Both the position numbers and the translations under genes were made by a program. Positions 52,793-61,721 of a stretch of DNA of 64,000 bases are shown piece by piece. The notes beneath the pieces were generated by a model, which saw only the letters and a program-made list of their open reading frames with translations, was not told the origin of the DNA and made no database searches. The stretch comes from Paraburkholderia sp. BL9I2N2 (lineage in GTDB: Bacteria > Pseudomonadota > Gammaproteobacteria > Burkholderiales > Burkholderiaceae). The stretch's first letter is position 1. Each line of letters starts with the position of its first letter. The DNA lies in assembly GCF_004339745.1 (NCBI RefSeq), contig NZ_SMGP01000002.1, forward strand, positions 1,426,001 to 1,490,000, in the 5' to 3' direction.

Positions 52793-52823
52793 TCGCTCCC
52801 GGCACGTCACGTGCCGGGAGCGA
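52793..52823. terminator. Hairpin between convergent peroxiredoxin-like and LysR genes
   Basis: TTCGCTCC-GGCACG and CGTGCC-GGGAGCGA pair around TCA with one bulged base. It sits between two converging genes and could stop both, but there is no U tract. Confidence 0.5.
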
Positions 52824-52849
52824 GCGCATCAAAGATCATCCGCGTTCAG

Positions 52850-53749
52850 TCAGGCCGTCGAATCCGATGCGCCGAATATCTCCTCGACCCAGGCAACAAA
52901 AGCACGCGCCTTTGCCGTCACCATCCGCCCACTCGGAAACACGGCCCAAAGATCGATGCTGGGCAATTCCCAATCGGCAAGCACCTGTTTTACCGCGCCG
53001 CTTGCGATTTCGGGCGCGAACATCCACTCGGACGTGATCGCGACGCCCATGTCGGCTAGCACCGCGGCGCGCACACCCTCCGCCGCGTTCACGCGAATGC
53101 GCCCCGCGACAGCAATGGACGTCTCCGTATTGCCCCGCTTGAAGGACCATGCGTTCCCACCGCCGGCCTGCTCGTACACGATCGCCTGATGCGAAACCAG
53201 ATCGGCAGGCGTGCGCGGTTCACCGGCTTTCGCGAACCACGCCGGCGAGCCGACGACACAACGCCTGCCACGCGTGAGTCTGCGCGCCGTCATGGTCGAG
53301 TCGCCCAGCACACCCATTCGCAACGCGACATCGATGCCGTGTTCCAGCAGATCAATGTTCTCATCATCGAGGATGATGTCGATGTTCAGATCAGGATGTC
53401 GTTCGAGGAAGGACGGCAGTCGCGGGATGATATGAAGCCGCGCAAAAGTCACGGCCGCCGACACCCTGAGACGGCCCGAGAGTGCGCCGGCCGATCCCCG
53501 CGCCGCCAGTTCTGCTTCGTCCGCTTCTTCGATCGCCCGTTTCGCGCGTTCGTAAAACGCCTGACCCGCTTCGGTCGGCGTCAGCCCACGGGTAGAGCGG
53601 AGAAGCAATCGGACCGCGAGCCGCTCTTCGAGTTGTGCAATCGACTTTGAAACGGCTGGCTGCCCGACATCGAGCAGGCGGGCTGCGGCCGAGAAGGAAC
53701 CCGACTCGATCACGCATACAAACGTTTCCATCGCTGTCAGCCGGTCCAC
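52850..53749 (-). CDS. LysR-type transcriptional regulator
   Basis: A 299-residue LysR-type regulator of the CrgA/DhuR-like class (MDRLTAMETFVCVIESGSFSAAARLLDVGQPAVSKSIAQLEERLA in pieces; later DILDDENIDLLEHGIDVALRMG-like region). It starts with GTG, and AGGAGA lies seven bases upstream. Co-directional with and 211 bp downstream of nemA, and separated from it by a strong hairpin, so it may be read from its own promoter. It may regulate the adjacent redox genes. Confidence 0.92.
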   Translation of the reverse strand: MDRLTAMETFVCVIESGSFSAAARLLDVGQPAVSKSIAQLEERLAVRLLLRSTRGLTPTEAGQAFYERAKRAIEEADEAELAARGSAGALSGRLRVSAAVTFARLHIIPRLPSFLERHPDLNIDIILDDENIDLLEHGIDVALRMGVLGDSTMTARRLTRGRRCVVGSPAWFAKAGEPRTPADLVSHQAIVYEQAGGGNAWSFKRGNTETSIAVAGRIRVNAAEGVRAAVLADMGVAITSEWMFAPEIASGAVKQVLADWELPSIDLWAVFPSGRMVTAKARAFVAWVEEIFGASDSTA

Positions 53750-53889
53750 TTGCTTTTCTCCTGGAACGAATCATCGTGGTTCGCGTGTCGTACGACTGCG
53801 GCGCAATCCAATCCCGAGGGCCGACAACCGCACGGTCTTGTTCCATCGCTCCCCACCCGCGACGTGTATCGCCGGATCGTGATGTTCTG

Positions 53890-53922
53890 GGGGGACGGCC
53901 GTCGGTCCGACGGCCGTCCCCC
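53890..53922. terminator. Large perfect hairpin after nemA
   Basis: GGGGGACGGCCGTCGG and CCGACGGCCGTCCCCC are perfect 16-base arms with a single T at the centre (at least 14 bp of stem with a 5-nt loop). It lies 39 bp after the nemA stop on the minus strand. No U tract; probably an mRNA 3'-end stem. Confidence 0.55.
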
Positions 53923-53960
53923 TGTCAGCGCCTTGAAGTCGCGTCGATGAATGCCTGTGT

Positions 53961-55076
53961 TCAGGCCGTGGCCACTGCGCGGTGCGTGCTGTAGTCGATG
54001 TAGCCTCGTCCGTCGCCGCCATAGAACGTGGCACGGTCGTAAGCATTCAGAGGCGCACCCGTACGCAAACGCTCCGGCAGGTCCGGATTGGAGACGAACA
54101 TCCGGCCGAAGGCGACCAGATCGGCATCGCCGGTGTGAAGAATCTGCTCTGCGCTTTCAGCGTTGAATCCGCCGGCGGCCACAATCGTGCCGGTGAACAG
54201 CCGGCCCAGATCCTTCGATGAGACAGCTGACTCGCTCGCCTCAGTGTCCTCGTTGCCGCGAATGCGCGGCTCGATCACGTGCAGGTAAGCGAGGTCGTAG
54301 TTGTTGAGCCGGCTCGCCACATAGCCGTAAGTCGCGTGTGGATCGCTGTCTGACATGGTCCCGTACACACCGCTTGGCGACAGACGTGCGGCAACGCGCC
54401 CCGCACCCCACACCGACACGACTGCCTCCACGACCTCGAACAGAAAACGCGCGCGATTCTCAATCGAACCGCCGTAAGCGTCCGTCCGGTGGTTCGAGCC
54501 ATCCAGCAGGAATTGATCGATCAGATAGCCGTTCGCCGCATGCAGCTCGACGCCGTCGAAACCAGCTGCTTTCGCACGCGCAGCGCCCTGTCGAAACTGT
54601 TCGACGACGTCTGCAATCTCATGCGTGTCCAACGCGCGCGGAACGAGTTGCTCGACTTCGACGATATTGCCTTGTGCGTCGCGGATTGCAGCATGCTCAT
54701 ACGCGCGTATCGCCGACGGCGCGATCGGCGTCTGCCCGTTGGTGTTGGCGGGATGCGCCTGCCGGCCGGCATGCCATAGTTGCAGGAAGATGCGGGCGCC
54801 TTTGGCGTGCACGGCGTGAGTGACGCGCTTCCAGCCGTCGACCTGCGCCTGCGTGTAAATGCCGGGAGCGTCGACATACGCGATGCCCAGTGGCGAGACA
54901 GCGGTAGCGTCGGTGATCAGCAAGCCACCGTCGGACGCGCGCTGTGAATAGTATTCGACCATCAGATCGCCGGGAACGTTGCCCGCTTCAGTGCGCATGC
55001 GCGTCAGCGGCGCCAGTACGACGCGGTGCTTCAGTTCGAAGGGGCCAACGGAGATGGGTGTAAAGAGTTGGTTCAT
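53961..55076 (-). CDS. nemA: Old Yellow Enzyme-family reductase, NemA type
   Basis: A 371-residue FMN-dependent ene-reductase of the NemA/OYE family, which reduces activated alkenes such as N-ethylmaleimide, quinones and nitro compounds with NAD(P)H. FMN contacts are in APLTRMRTEAGNVP, LQLWHAGRQAHP follows, and the substrate pair is H179 and N182 in LHAANGYLIDQFLLDGSNHRTDAYGG in pieces; the C-terminal LVAFGRMFVSNPDLPERLR is typical. AAGGA lies seven bases from the ATG; earlier in-frame starts lack support. It is separate from the flavoprotein gene upstream by 177 bp. Confidence 0.94.
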   Translation of the reverse strand: MNQLFTPISVGPFELKHRVVLAPLTRMRTEAGNVPGDLMVEYYSQRASDGGLLITDATAVSPLGIAYVDAPGIYTQAQVDGWKRVTHAVHAKGARIFLQLWHAGRQAHPANTNGQTPIAPSAIRAYEHAAIRDAQGNIVEVEQLVPRALDTHEIADVVEQFRQGAARAKAAGFDGVELHAANGYLIDQFLLDGSNHRTDAYGGSIENRARFLFEVVEAVVSVWGAGRVAARLSPSGVYGTMSDSDPHATYGYVASRLNNYDLAYLHVIEPRIRGNEDTEASESAVSSKDLGRLFTGTIVAAGGFNAESAEQILHTGDADLVAFGRMFVSNPDLPERLRTGAPLNAYDRATFYGGDGRGYIDYSTHRAVATA

Positions 55077-55253
55077 TGCTTCATCCTTGAGATATCCAGA
55101 TTGGGACGGAGGAATGATCGCGCGAGTCGAGGTGACGCAGAAGGGACCTCGGGGCAATAGCTGTCATTCCCGTCGGGAATACGCCGTCAAGCAGTATCGA
55201 TCACGTCGCGCAACGCGGGCCCCGGCGAATAGCCGGTGCCCGCGCCGGCTGGC

Positions 55254-56657
55254 TCACTGCGCCGTCGCTCGCGGCGGCACGTTGGCCAACAGCGGGCCGA
55301 AGCCTTCAGCGAAAGTCAGGTGCGTGATCACCGCATCGCGCAGCTTCGGATAGGGCAGTTCCGCCAGTATCGCCGTCTGCATCGCGGCCATCACCTCGCC
55401 GGCTTCCGAGCCGATCATCGTGAAGCCGAGAATGCGGTCGTCGGCGGCGGACACGAGCACTTTCATGAAGCCTTGTGTCTCGTCCGTGGCTTCGGTGCGC
55501 AACACGTTGCTCATCGGCAGCTTCGCGACCCGCACGGCGATGCCCTGCTTCTGTGCTTCGCGTTCGCTGAGCCCGACGTGCGCGAGCGGCGGATCGCTGA
55601 ACATCGTGTACGGCACAAGACGATCACGCGTGCTGCGATGGCCACCCGCCAGGTTATCCCGCACGATGCGGAAATCGTCGACGGAAACATGCGTGAACTG
55701 CGGACTCCCGGCCACTTCACCGATCGCCCACACACCGGGCGCACTCGCTTGCAGGCGGTCATTGACGCGAATGTAGCCACGTTCGTCCAGTGCAATGCCG
55801 GCTTTGTCCAAGCCGATACCGGCGGTATTCGGAATGCGGCCCGTGGCGACCAGAATGTCGCTGCCTTCAATCGTCTGCTCACCGGCGGCCGTGCGCACGG
55901 TGATGCCAACGTGCTTGCCGGATTGGCCGTCCACCTTGAGCGTCTCGGCGCCGAGCACGAGGTCGATGCCCTCGCCGCTCAGCACACGCGACATCTCATC
56001 GGCGACGTCGGCGTCTTCGCGTCCCATCAATTGCTGCCCGTGTTCGACGATCGTCACCCGGCTGCCGAAGCGCCGATATGCCTGAGCCATTTCGATACCG
56101 GTATAGCCGCCGCCGAACACGATCAGATGAGCCGGCGTGTAGTCGAGGTCCAGTGCGCCGATATGCGTGAGCGGTTGCGCCGCACTCAGACCCGGAACGT
56201 CCGGAATAGCCGCATGCGATCCGACATTGACGACAATCTGGTCGCCGCTCAGCGTGCGCGTTTCGCCATTGTTCAGTTGCACCTCGAGAGTTTTCGGCGC
56301 AATGAAACGTCCACTGCCCATGATCAGCTCCGCGCCGCTCGCCGCATACGCCTGCAGGTGAAACGCAACCTCACGTTCGATCATGCCGCGCTTGCGCTCG
56401 CGGACCTTCGCCATATCGACCGTGACTGGGCCGGTGATCGTGCCGAAGTCCCCGGCGTGCTGCGCAAGATGTGCAACACGTGCGCTCCAGATTTCGTTCT
56501 TGCTGGGAAGACACGCAACGGCCGGGCACGATCCGCCCACCCATTGACGCTCGACGACGGCGACGCGCTGGCCCGATCGCCCCAGGTGCCACGCCAGCAG
56601 CTTGCCACCCTGGCCGCTGCCGAGAATAACGGTGTCGAAATGTTCAGTTTGAGACAT
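55254..56657 (-). CDS. Mercuric-reductase/dihydrolipoamide-dehydrogenase-like flavoprotein
   Basis: A 467-residue class I pyridine-nucleotide:disulfide oxidoreductase. FAD binding is at ILGSGQGGKLLAWHLGRSGQRVAVVE in pieces, the redox disulfide is C44-x4-C49 (GGSCPAVACLPSK), NAD(P)-binding follows at FGGGYTGIEMAQ, and the end of the protein has H-L-T-F-A-E where most members have HPTLSE; His and Glu are kept. It is mercuric-reductase-like but lacks the extra Cys residues of MerA. The ATG with GGAGG five bases upstream is used, not the GTG directly before it. It precedes an AhpD-like gene, fitting a thiol-redox role. Confidence 0.91.
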   Translation of the reverse strand: MSQTEHFDTVILGSGQGGKLLAWHLGRSGQRVAVVERQWVGGSCPAVACLPSKNEIWSARVAHLAQHAGDFGTITGPVTVDMAKVRERKRGMIEREVAFHLQAYAASGAELIMGSGRFIAPKTLEVQLNNGETRTLSGDQIVVNVGSHAAIPDVPGLSAAQPLTHIGALDLDYTPAHLIVFGGGYTGIEMAQAYRRFGSRVTIVEHGQQLMGREDADVADEMSRVLSGEGIDLVLGAETLKVDGQSGKHVGITVRTAAGEQTIEGSDILVATGRIPNTAGIGLDKAGIALDERGYIRVNDRLQASAPGVWAIGEVAGSPQFTHVSVDDFRIVRDNLAGGHRSTRDRLVPYTMFSDPPLAHVGLSEREAQKQGIAVRVAKLPMSNVLRTEATDETQGFMKVLVSAADDRILGFTMIGSEAGEVMAAMQTAILAELPYPKLRDAVITHLTFAEGFGPLLANVPPRATAQ

Positions 56658-56740
56658 CACATCCTCCGATTCAGGACAACTTCAATCAGCCGGACGACGC
56701 GGACCTCGCACGAACTCCACGCCCTGCCCGGCTGCAACCA

Positions 56741-57280
56741 TCACGCGGCGAGCTGCGGCGCGGCGGGGAAGTCCACCGGTACGCGCGTCGTTGCGTGCAG
56801 ATAGTTAGTGACGGTCTTGTCGCCGATCACGACGATCGTGTCGACCAGATTGGCCTTGGTCCAGCCCGCGGCGAAGAACGCATCGACGAGCGCCTGATCG
56901 GCGTGCCCGCGGTTGACCGCGATGCTCTTCACCAACCGTGCGAGTGCGTCGAACTTCGCATCGAAACTTGCCTTGCCACTGCGGATTTCGAGAATCTGTT
57001 CGTCGGTGAAGCCGCTCATCTTGCCGATCACGGTGTGCGCAGCCAGGCAGTATTCGCAGCCGTTGACCTGGCTCACGACGAGGTTCACGATTTCGCGCGC
57101 CTTGCCGGTGATGCTGCTCTTCGCGTTCTGGAACGCAAGATAGTTGCCGAGCGCGTGCTCCGAATGGGCGAACGTGGCGTACAGGTTGGGCACAGTGCCG
57201 AGACTGCTCTTGAGCTTGTCGAAGATCGCCTGGTTAGCCGGGGACACTTCGTCGCGCGTCGGGACATTGATGGTGGTCAT
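56741..57280 (-). CDS. AhpD-like (carboxymuconolactone decarboxylase family) protein
   Basis: A 179-residue CMD/AhpD-fold protein with the redox motif C75-x2-C78-x3-H82 (GCEYCLAAHT), the active site of AhpD-type peroxidases. Upstream, SITGKAREIVNLVVSQVN in pieces is typical. It likely reduces peroxides or disulfides with the help of the flavoprotein encoded next to it. GGAG lies six bases from the ATG. It sits 84 bp upstream of the flavoprotein gene in the same direction, probably one operon. Confidence 0.9.
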   Translation of the reverse strand: MTTINVPTRDEVSPANQAIFDKLKSSLGTVPNLYATFAHSEHALGNYLAFQNAKSSITGKAREIVNLVVSQVNGCEYCLAAHTVIGKMSGFTDEQILEIRSGKASFDAKFDALARLVKSIAVNRGHADQALVDAFFAAGWTKANLVDTIVVIGDKTVTNYLHATTRVPVDFPAAPQLAA

Positions 57281-57321
57281 GGTGAGGCTCCTGAGTAGAA
57301 AAGATAGGAAAAAATCGCGTG

Positions 57322-58071
57322 TTATTGCGCCGTGTAGGCGCCGTCGACTGCAATGTTCTGTCCGGTGAGGTAGCGCGCCTTATCGCTCGCAAGAAAGACG
57401 ATGGTCTGAGCGATCTCGTCCGGCGTCGCGGCGCGGCGCGCCGGTATCGTCGCGAGGAAACCGGCCTTGCCCTCCTCGGTGCCGCCGGCAAAGCGGTCAA
57501 GCATTTCAGTGGCGACCGGGCCCGGCGCCACGGCGTTGACACGCACACCCGCGGTAGCGCCTTCGAGGGCCGCGCTCTTCGTGAGGCCTTCGACCGCATG
57601 CTTGCTGGCCACGTACACCGACCCACCCGCGAAGCCGACCTGGCCCGCGATCGACGAGAGGTTGATGATCGAGCCCGCGCCCTGCGCAAGCATCACGCGC
57701 ATCTCGTGCTTGAGCGACAGCAGCGTGCCGAGCACGTTGACCGAGAAGGTGTCTTCGTAGTTGGTCGCTGTCTGCTCGACGATCGGCGCCAATTGGCCTT
57801 CGGTGCCTGCGTTGTTGACCGCCACGTCGATGCGCCCGAAACGCTCGACGGTCCGCTCGACGACGCTGCGCACTTCGGCCTCGAAGCGCACGTCGGCGCG
57901 CAGGAATTCGGCTTCGGCGCCAAGCGCGCGCAGTTCGGCGGCGAGCGCCTGGCCTGCCTCTTCGCGACGGCCGCTGACGACCACGCGGTTTCCTTCGCGA
58001 GCGAAGGCAAGTGCGGTGGCACGGCCGATACCGGTCAGCGCGCCAGTGATAAGGACGACGGGTGAGTTCAT
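57322..58071 (-). CDS. Short-chain dehydrogenase/reductase
   Basis: A 249-residue SDR of the glucose-1-dehydrogenase-like type. It has TGALTGIG (9-16), NNAG at ~87, catalytic Ser in NLSSIAGQ, YVASK (YxxxK) and a C-terminal GQNIAVDGAYTAQ. It likely reduces a carbonyl with NADPH. It lies upstream of the AhpD and flavoprotein genes and faces a broken LysR gene across 120 bp; that LysR is its likely former regulator. Longer readings start within the divergent region and are rejected. Confidence 0.9.
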   Translation of the reverse strand: MNSPVVLITGALTGIGRATALAFAREGNRVVVSGRREEAGQALAAELRALGAEAEFLRADVRFEAEVRSVVERTVERFGRIDVAVNNAGTEGQLAPIVEQTATNYEDTFSVNVLGTLLSLKHEMRVMLAQGAGSIINLSSIAGQVGFAGGSVYVASKHAVEGLTKSAALEGATAGVRVNAVAPGPVATEMLDRFAGGTEEGKAGFLATIPARRAATPDEIAQTIVFLASDKARYLTGQNIAVDGAYTAQ

Positions 58072-58191
58072 GTCAGTGCTCCTAGTGTTGGGTTGCTTCC
58101 AATCGCGTTTGCGATGAGTCAACTTTGAATGATTCCCGGCGGGCGATATAGACGGTGTATGCTCATATAACTGATTCCACGCAGGAATATA

Positions 58192-59120
58192 TTGAGCAAA
58201 ATGGACAAGCTGCAGGCAATGAAGACTTTCGTGCGCGTGGTGGAAGCGGGCAGTTTTTCCGCGGTCGCACACGAGGCCGACACGACGCAAAGCGCAGTGA
58301 GCAAACAGGTCGCGGCTCTCGAGCGCGAGCTGGGCGCGCGGCTGCTGACGCGAACCACGCGTTCGCTGGCACTGACGGAAGAAGGTGAACATTATTTCGA
58401 ACAGGCGCGGCGCCTGGTCGCGGAAATCGCGGAGGCCGAGGGCGCGCTGCGGCGCGGCGAGCAGCAACTCACGGGCTGGCTGCGAATCGCGGCGTCGGTC
58501 GGCTTCGGTCGCCTCAAGCTCATGCCGCTGGTGCAATCGTTTCTGGCGGAGCATCCGGCCGTGAAGATCGACCTACGCCTTAGCGACAGTTTTATCGATC
58601 TCGTGGAACAGGGGATCGACGTCGCGGTGCGCATCGGCGACCTGCCGGACAGCAGCCTGATCGCGCGTCGCGTGGGAACTTCCTACCGGATGTTGATGGC
58701 GCATCGCAACTACGTGCGTTCGCTGCCGAAAGGCAAGAGGGCGCCGCGCGTTCCCGACGACCTGGTCGATCACAACTGCATCGTCTACACCGAACTGGCA
58801 ATGCGCAACGCGTGGAGTTTCACAGCAGGCCCCGGCGCGGCGGAGCCGGTGGGACCACCCGCATCGTGCGGGTCGAAGGCAATCTGCAAACCAACAGCAG
58901 TGAAGTCATGCGAGCGTCGGTCCTCGCGGGCATGGGGATTGGATACTCGCCGAACTGGCTGTTCGACGACGAACTGGCCAGCGGCGAAGTGCAACGGATA
59001 TTGCCGGATTGGGAAGCGATCGCTATTCCGATCCACCTGGTGAGCCCACAGGAGCGACGGCATTCCGCCAAGGTCAGAGCGTTCGTCGACCATGTCGGAA
59101 AGGCGATGGCTCCTGGCTGA
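58192..59120 (+). pseudogene. LysR-type regulator gene with a one-base frameshift
   Basis: A LysR regulator of the CrgA/DhuR class (KLQAMKTFVRVVEAGSFSAVAHEADTTQSAVSKQVAALEREL in pieces). The first ~219 residues (through NAWSFTAGPGAAEPV) are in one frame; the last ~88 (TTRIVRVEGNLQTNSS onward, with LAGMGIGYSPNWLFDDELASG) are in the next. They join if one G is added to the GGG at 58851-58853. As read, the frame runs into 60 unrelated residues. A TTG start with AGGA five bases upstream is used (ATG three codons later is possible). Either a recent pseudogene or a sequencing error; divergent from the SDR gene. Confidence 0.8.
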
Positions 59121-59209
59121 AAGGGCTGTGGAGCAGAGTCCTTCGCCCCACAGTTGCCGTTGGAACAATGTCCAACGCGTCATTCGATGAACTTTAACTG
59201 CGCACCCGA

Positions 59210-59959
59210 TCACGCGCCGGAAAGCAAGGCTCCGGCGCCAGGCACGATCGGCTCGAGCTTCAGATGATCCAGCATGCGCCGCACGGTGCATACCGCAGTC
59301 GAGACGGTGCGGATTCCCAACATGTCTTCGATGCGCTGAATCGCCGGCAAGGAAGGCATCTGGACGCAGGCGGATGCCACCACCACGTCCGCGCCTTCCG
59401 TGTTCAGGCGCCGAACGTCGTCGACCAGTTGCATCGGATCGCGCAGCCCGACTTCGAGGTTGTCAGGAATTTCAAAGCAGATGGAATCGATAACCTCGAT
59501 TCCTTCGTTTTCGATGTAAGCGACAACCAGGTCAGTCAACGGGCGCATATACGGCGCCATCAGCGAAATCCGACGAGCGCCCATGATCTTCAGGCCCTCT
59601 ACCAAAGCGCCCGCGGAGGTCATGACTGGCGCGAGGCAATGATTGGCGCGCGCGACCTCCAACAGATCGCGTTCAGTTTCGCGATGATAGCCGGGCCCCA
59701 TCGCCATGATCGCGACCAGGCACGCCGTGCTCATCACATCGACACGAGCGTCGGCAAGTTCCGCCGCGCAGCGCAAGCCTTCCTTGTTCATCGCGACCAG
59801 TTCCTCCTTCGTGACCTTGTGCATTCTCATCCGGCTCGAATGGAACGTGAAGCGCTCGGGGCGGATGGCTTCACGGGCGCGAAACATGGCCGGAATCTCG
59901 GTTTCCATGGTCGTATTCGAGCTTGGAACGATCTGTCCAATACGAAAGTTTTGAGGCAT
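59210..59959 (-). CDS. Maleate cis-trans isomerase family protein
   Basis: A 249-residue member of the Asp/Glu racemase superfamily, maleate isomerase branch. VPSSNTTMETEIP (11-23) is diagnostic, and the two catalytic cysteines are present: C80 in STACLVAIM and C198 in ASACVQMPS, which would act by Cys addition to C2 of maleate to give fumarate. GGAG lies upstream of the ATG. It is followed by an MFS carrier gene on the same strand, suggesting import and isomerisation of a maleate-like or related acid; arylmalonate decarboxylase or hydantoin racemase activity cannot be excluded. Confidence 0.87.
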   Translation of the reverse strand: MPQNFRIGQIVPSSNTTMETEIPAMFRAREAIRPERFTFHSSRMRMHKVTKEELVAMNKEGLRCAAELADARVDVMSTACLVAIMAMGPGYHRETERDLLEVARANHCLAPVMTSAGALVEGLKIMGARRISLMAPYMRPLTDLVVAYIENEGIEVIDSICFEIPDNLEVGLRDPMQLVDDVRRLNTEGADVVVASACVQMPSLPAIQRIEDMLGIRTVSTAVCTVRRMLDHLKLEPIVPGAGALLSGA

Positions 59960-60044
59960 TTTTCAAATCTCCGAAATAGATTTAGGCATCCAGAATACTG
60001 ATGGGATTTTCATGGCGTCCTGATCCGCGCGAAAAATCGCGGTC

Positions 60045-61397
60045 TCAGTCCGGCATGCCTGCGCCACGCGTCTCAGGCAAGAACCAGGGCAGCACGATGC
60101 CGATCAGATACACGGAGCCGAGCGCCAACGCCGCCTGCGACACGCCACCAAACGATTTGATCATGCTGCCCGCGATGATCGGGAAGACCCACGCAATCAG
60201 GCGCGCCGCATTGAACACGAAGCTGATCGCAGTGGAACGCACGCTGGAACCGAAGAGTTCACACGGGTAGATCGCCATCCAGACATACGCGCAGCCCAGG
60301 GTGAAGAAGCCATTGATCGGCGCCACGATCATCATCGCTTCGACGCTGGTGGTCAGCTTGTACGTGACGAACGTCGTGATCAGCGAACCGACGAACGTGA
60401 GTGACAGGAAGGCCCGCCGTCCGATGGCATCCACCACGAAACCGGCGATCATGTAGGCCGCAATCGCGCCGACGGTGTACGCGATCGATATCTTCGAGCC
60501 CCACGACAACGCGTCGGGAATCCCCTCGGCTTTGGCGAGCGACACGGTGAAGGTCGGCAGCCAGCTTGAAATGGCCCACCAGCCGACGGTCGTGACGATC
60601 GACAGCACGAGCAGCAGCAGCGTGCGGCGCAGCGCTTCGGGTTCATTGAAGAGTTGCGTGAGGGTGAAGGGACGCTTTTCGGATGCGGGCGCGTCGCCCG
60701 CGGCCTGCTCGTTGCTCGTCGCGCTCCAGCGCTTCTCGCGCACCGCGCGTTGCCATTTCTCCGACTCGCTGACTCCGCGGCGAATGTACAGCACAAAGAG
60801 CGCCGGGACTGCGCCAAGCACGAACATCAGCCGCCAGGTTTCGGCGCCGAATGGGTGCGTCGACGAAAGCGCATACCACACGACCGCCGCGATCAGCGTG
60901 CCCCAGCCAAAGCCCGATTGCAGAAAGCCGGCCCCTTTCGCGCGAGCCCGCTCCGGCCAGGTTTCCGACAGCAGCGCGACGCCCGTGCTCCATTCGCTGC
61001 CCATTGCGAGGCCCGTGAGGAAACGCAGCCCGCACAACACCCAGAAGGTTTGCGAGAACGCGGTCAACCCCGAGAACAACGCGTAGAGAAATACGGACCA
61101 GAGCATCATCCGCTTGCGTCCGACATAGTCCGCGAGAATCCCGCCGATCAGACCGCCCGCTCCCCAGCCGAGCAACGTGATGCCGATAACCAGACCGGCG
61201 TAAGTCGTGGGGGACGCGGCTTGCTCAGGTGACAGCACCGAATGCAGCATCGGCCCAAGAACAACCACGAGCGCCAGTGCTTCGTAGCCGTCGAAAATCC
61301 AGCCGAGGAAGCTCGCTTTCAGTACACGCCAGTGCATCGCCGTGAGACCGTCGTACCAGTGAGTTCGCGAACTCATCGCCAGCTCTTTGTGTTCCAT
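60045..61397 (-). CDS. MFS transporter (aromatic/organic acid:proton symporter type)
   Basis: A 450-residue, 12-helix MFS symporter. Hallmarks are GWIFDGYEALALVVVLGP in helix 1, LADYVGRKRMMLW after helix 2, RFLTGLAMGSEWSTGVALLSETWPE in helix 4, and FVVDAIGRRAFLSL in the second half. The long central loop (around residues 215-250) is polar. AAGGAGA lies seven bases from the ATG. It probably imports the acid processed by the maleate isomerase-like enzyme. A divergent LysR gene with a symmetric site in between is likely its regulator. Confidence 0.92.
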   Translation of the reverse strand: MEHKELAMSSRTHWYDGLTAMHWRVLKASFLGWIFDGYEALALVVVLGPMLHSVLSPEQAASPTTYAGLVIGITLLGWGAGGLIGGILADYVGRKRMMLWSVFLYALFSGLTAFSQTFWVLCGLRFLTGLAMGSEWSTGVALLSETWPERARAKGAGFLQSGFGWGTLIAAVVWYALSSTHPFGAETWRLMFVLGAVPALFVLYIRRGVSESEKWQRAVREKRWSATSNEQAAGDAPASEKRPFTLTQLFNEPEALRRTLLLLVLSIVTTVGWWAISSWLPTFTVSLAKAEGIPDALSWGSKISIAYTVGAIAAYMIAGFVVDAIGRRAFLSLTFVGSLITTFVTYKLTTSVEAMMIVAPINGFFTLGCAYVWMAIYPCELFGSSVRSTAISFVFNAARLIAWVFPIIAGSMIKSFGGVSQAALALGSVYLIGIVLPWFLPETRGAGMPD

Positions 61398-61637
61398 CTC
61401 TCGTCTCCTTCATATTTTCAACAGAATTTTCAGGCGTTCCGGTCTTACAGCGCCGGCACACGCGGCGCTGCAACAAATCGTGCGTTTGGGCGCCGGTGTA
61501 CCATGTTCCACCGGCGGCGGCCAGGACAACGCCGCCTCCTTCGACATAAAATCGCGCTGCGCGCTGCCGGCCCGCGTCTTGATCTGGTCCTGCGAGGATC
61601 GATCTCTATGGCACATAGGATGCCGGCTGCCGCGCGG

Positions 61638-61661
61638 ATTGAAAACTTCTCAATGTTCAAT
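61638..61661. promoter_or_regulatory. Dyad in the LysR/MFS divergent region
   Basis: ATTGAA and TTCAAT are perfect 6-bp arms around 12 bp, an AT-rich island in GC-rich surroundings, 61 bp upstream of the LysR start. It could be the LysR operator. The 324-bp region otherwise shows no gene. Confidence 0.45.
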
Positions 61662-61721
61662 ACAGGCATCGCCAAACGCGATGGGTGCCAACCGACTGGA
61701 TATTCCCCCGAAGGAGTGAGG

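Noticed and set aside
58812..59120. Separate small plus-strand gene inside the LysR region
   Set aside because: Its protein is the normal C-terminus of a LysR effector domain, so it belongs to the frameshifted gene.
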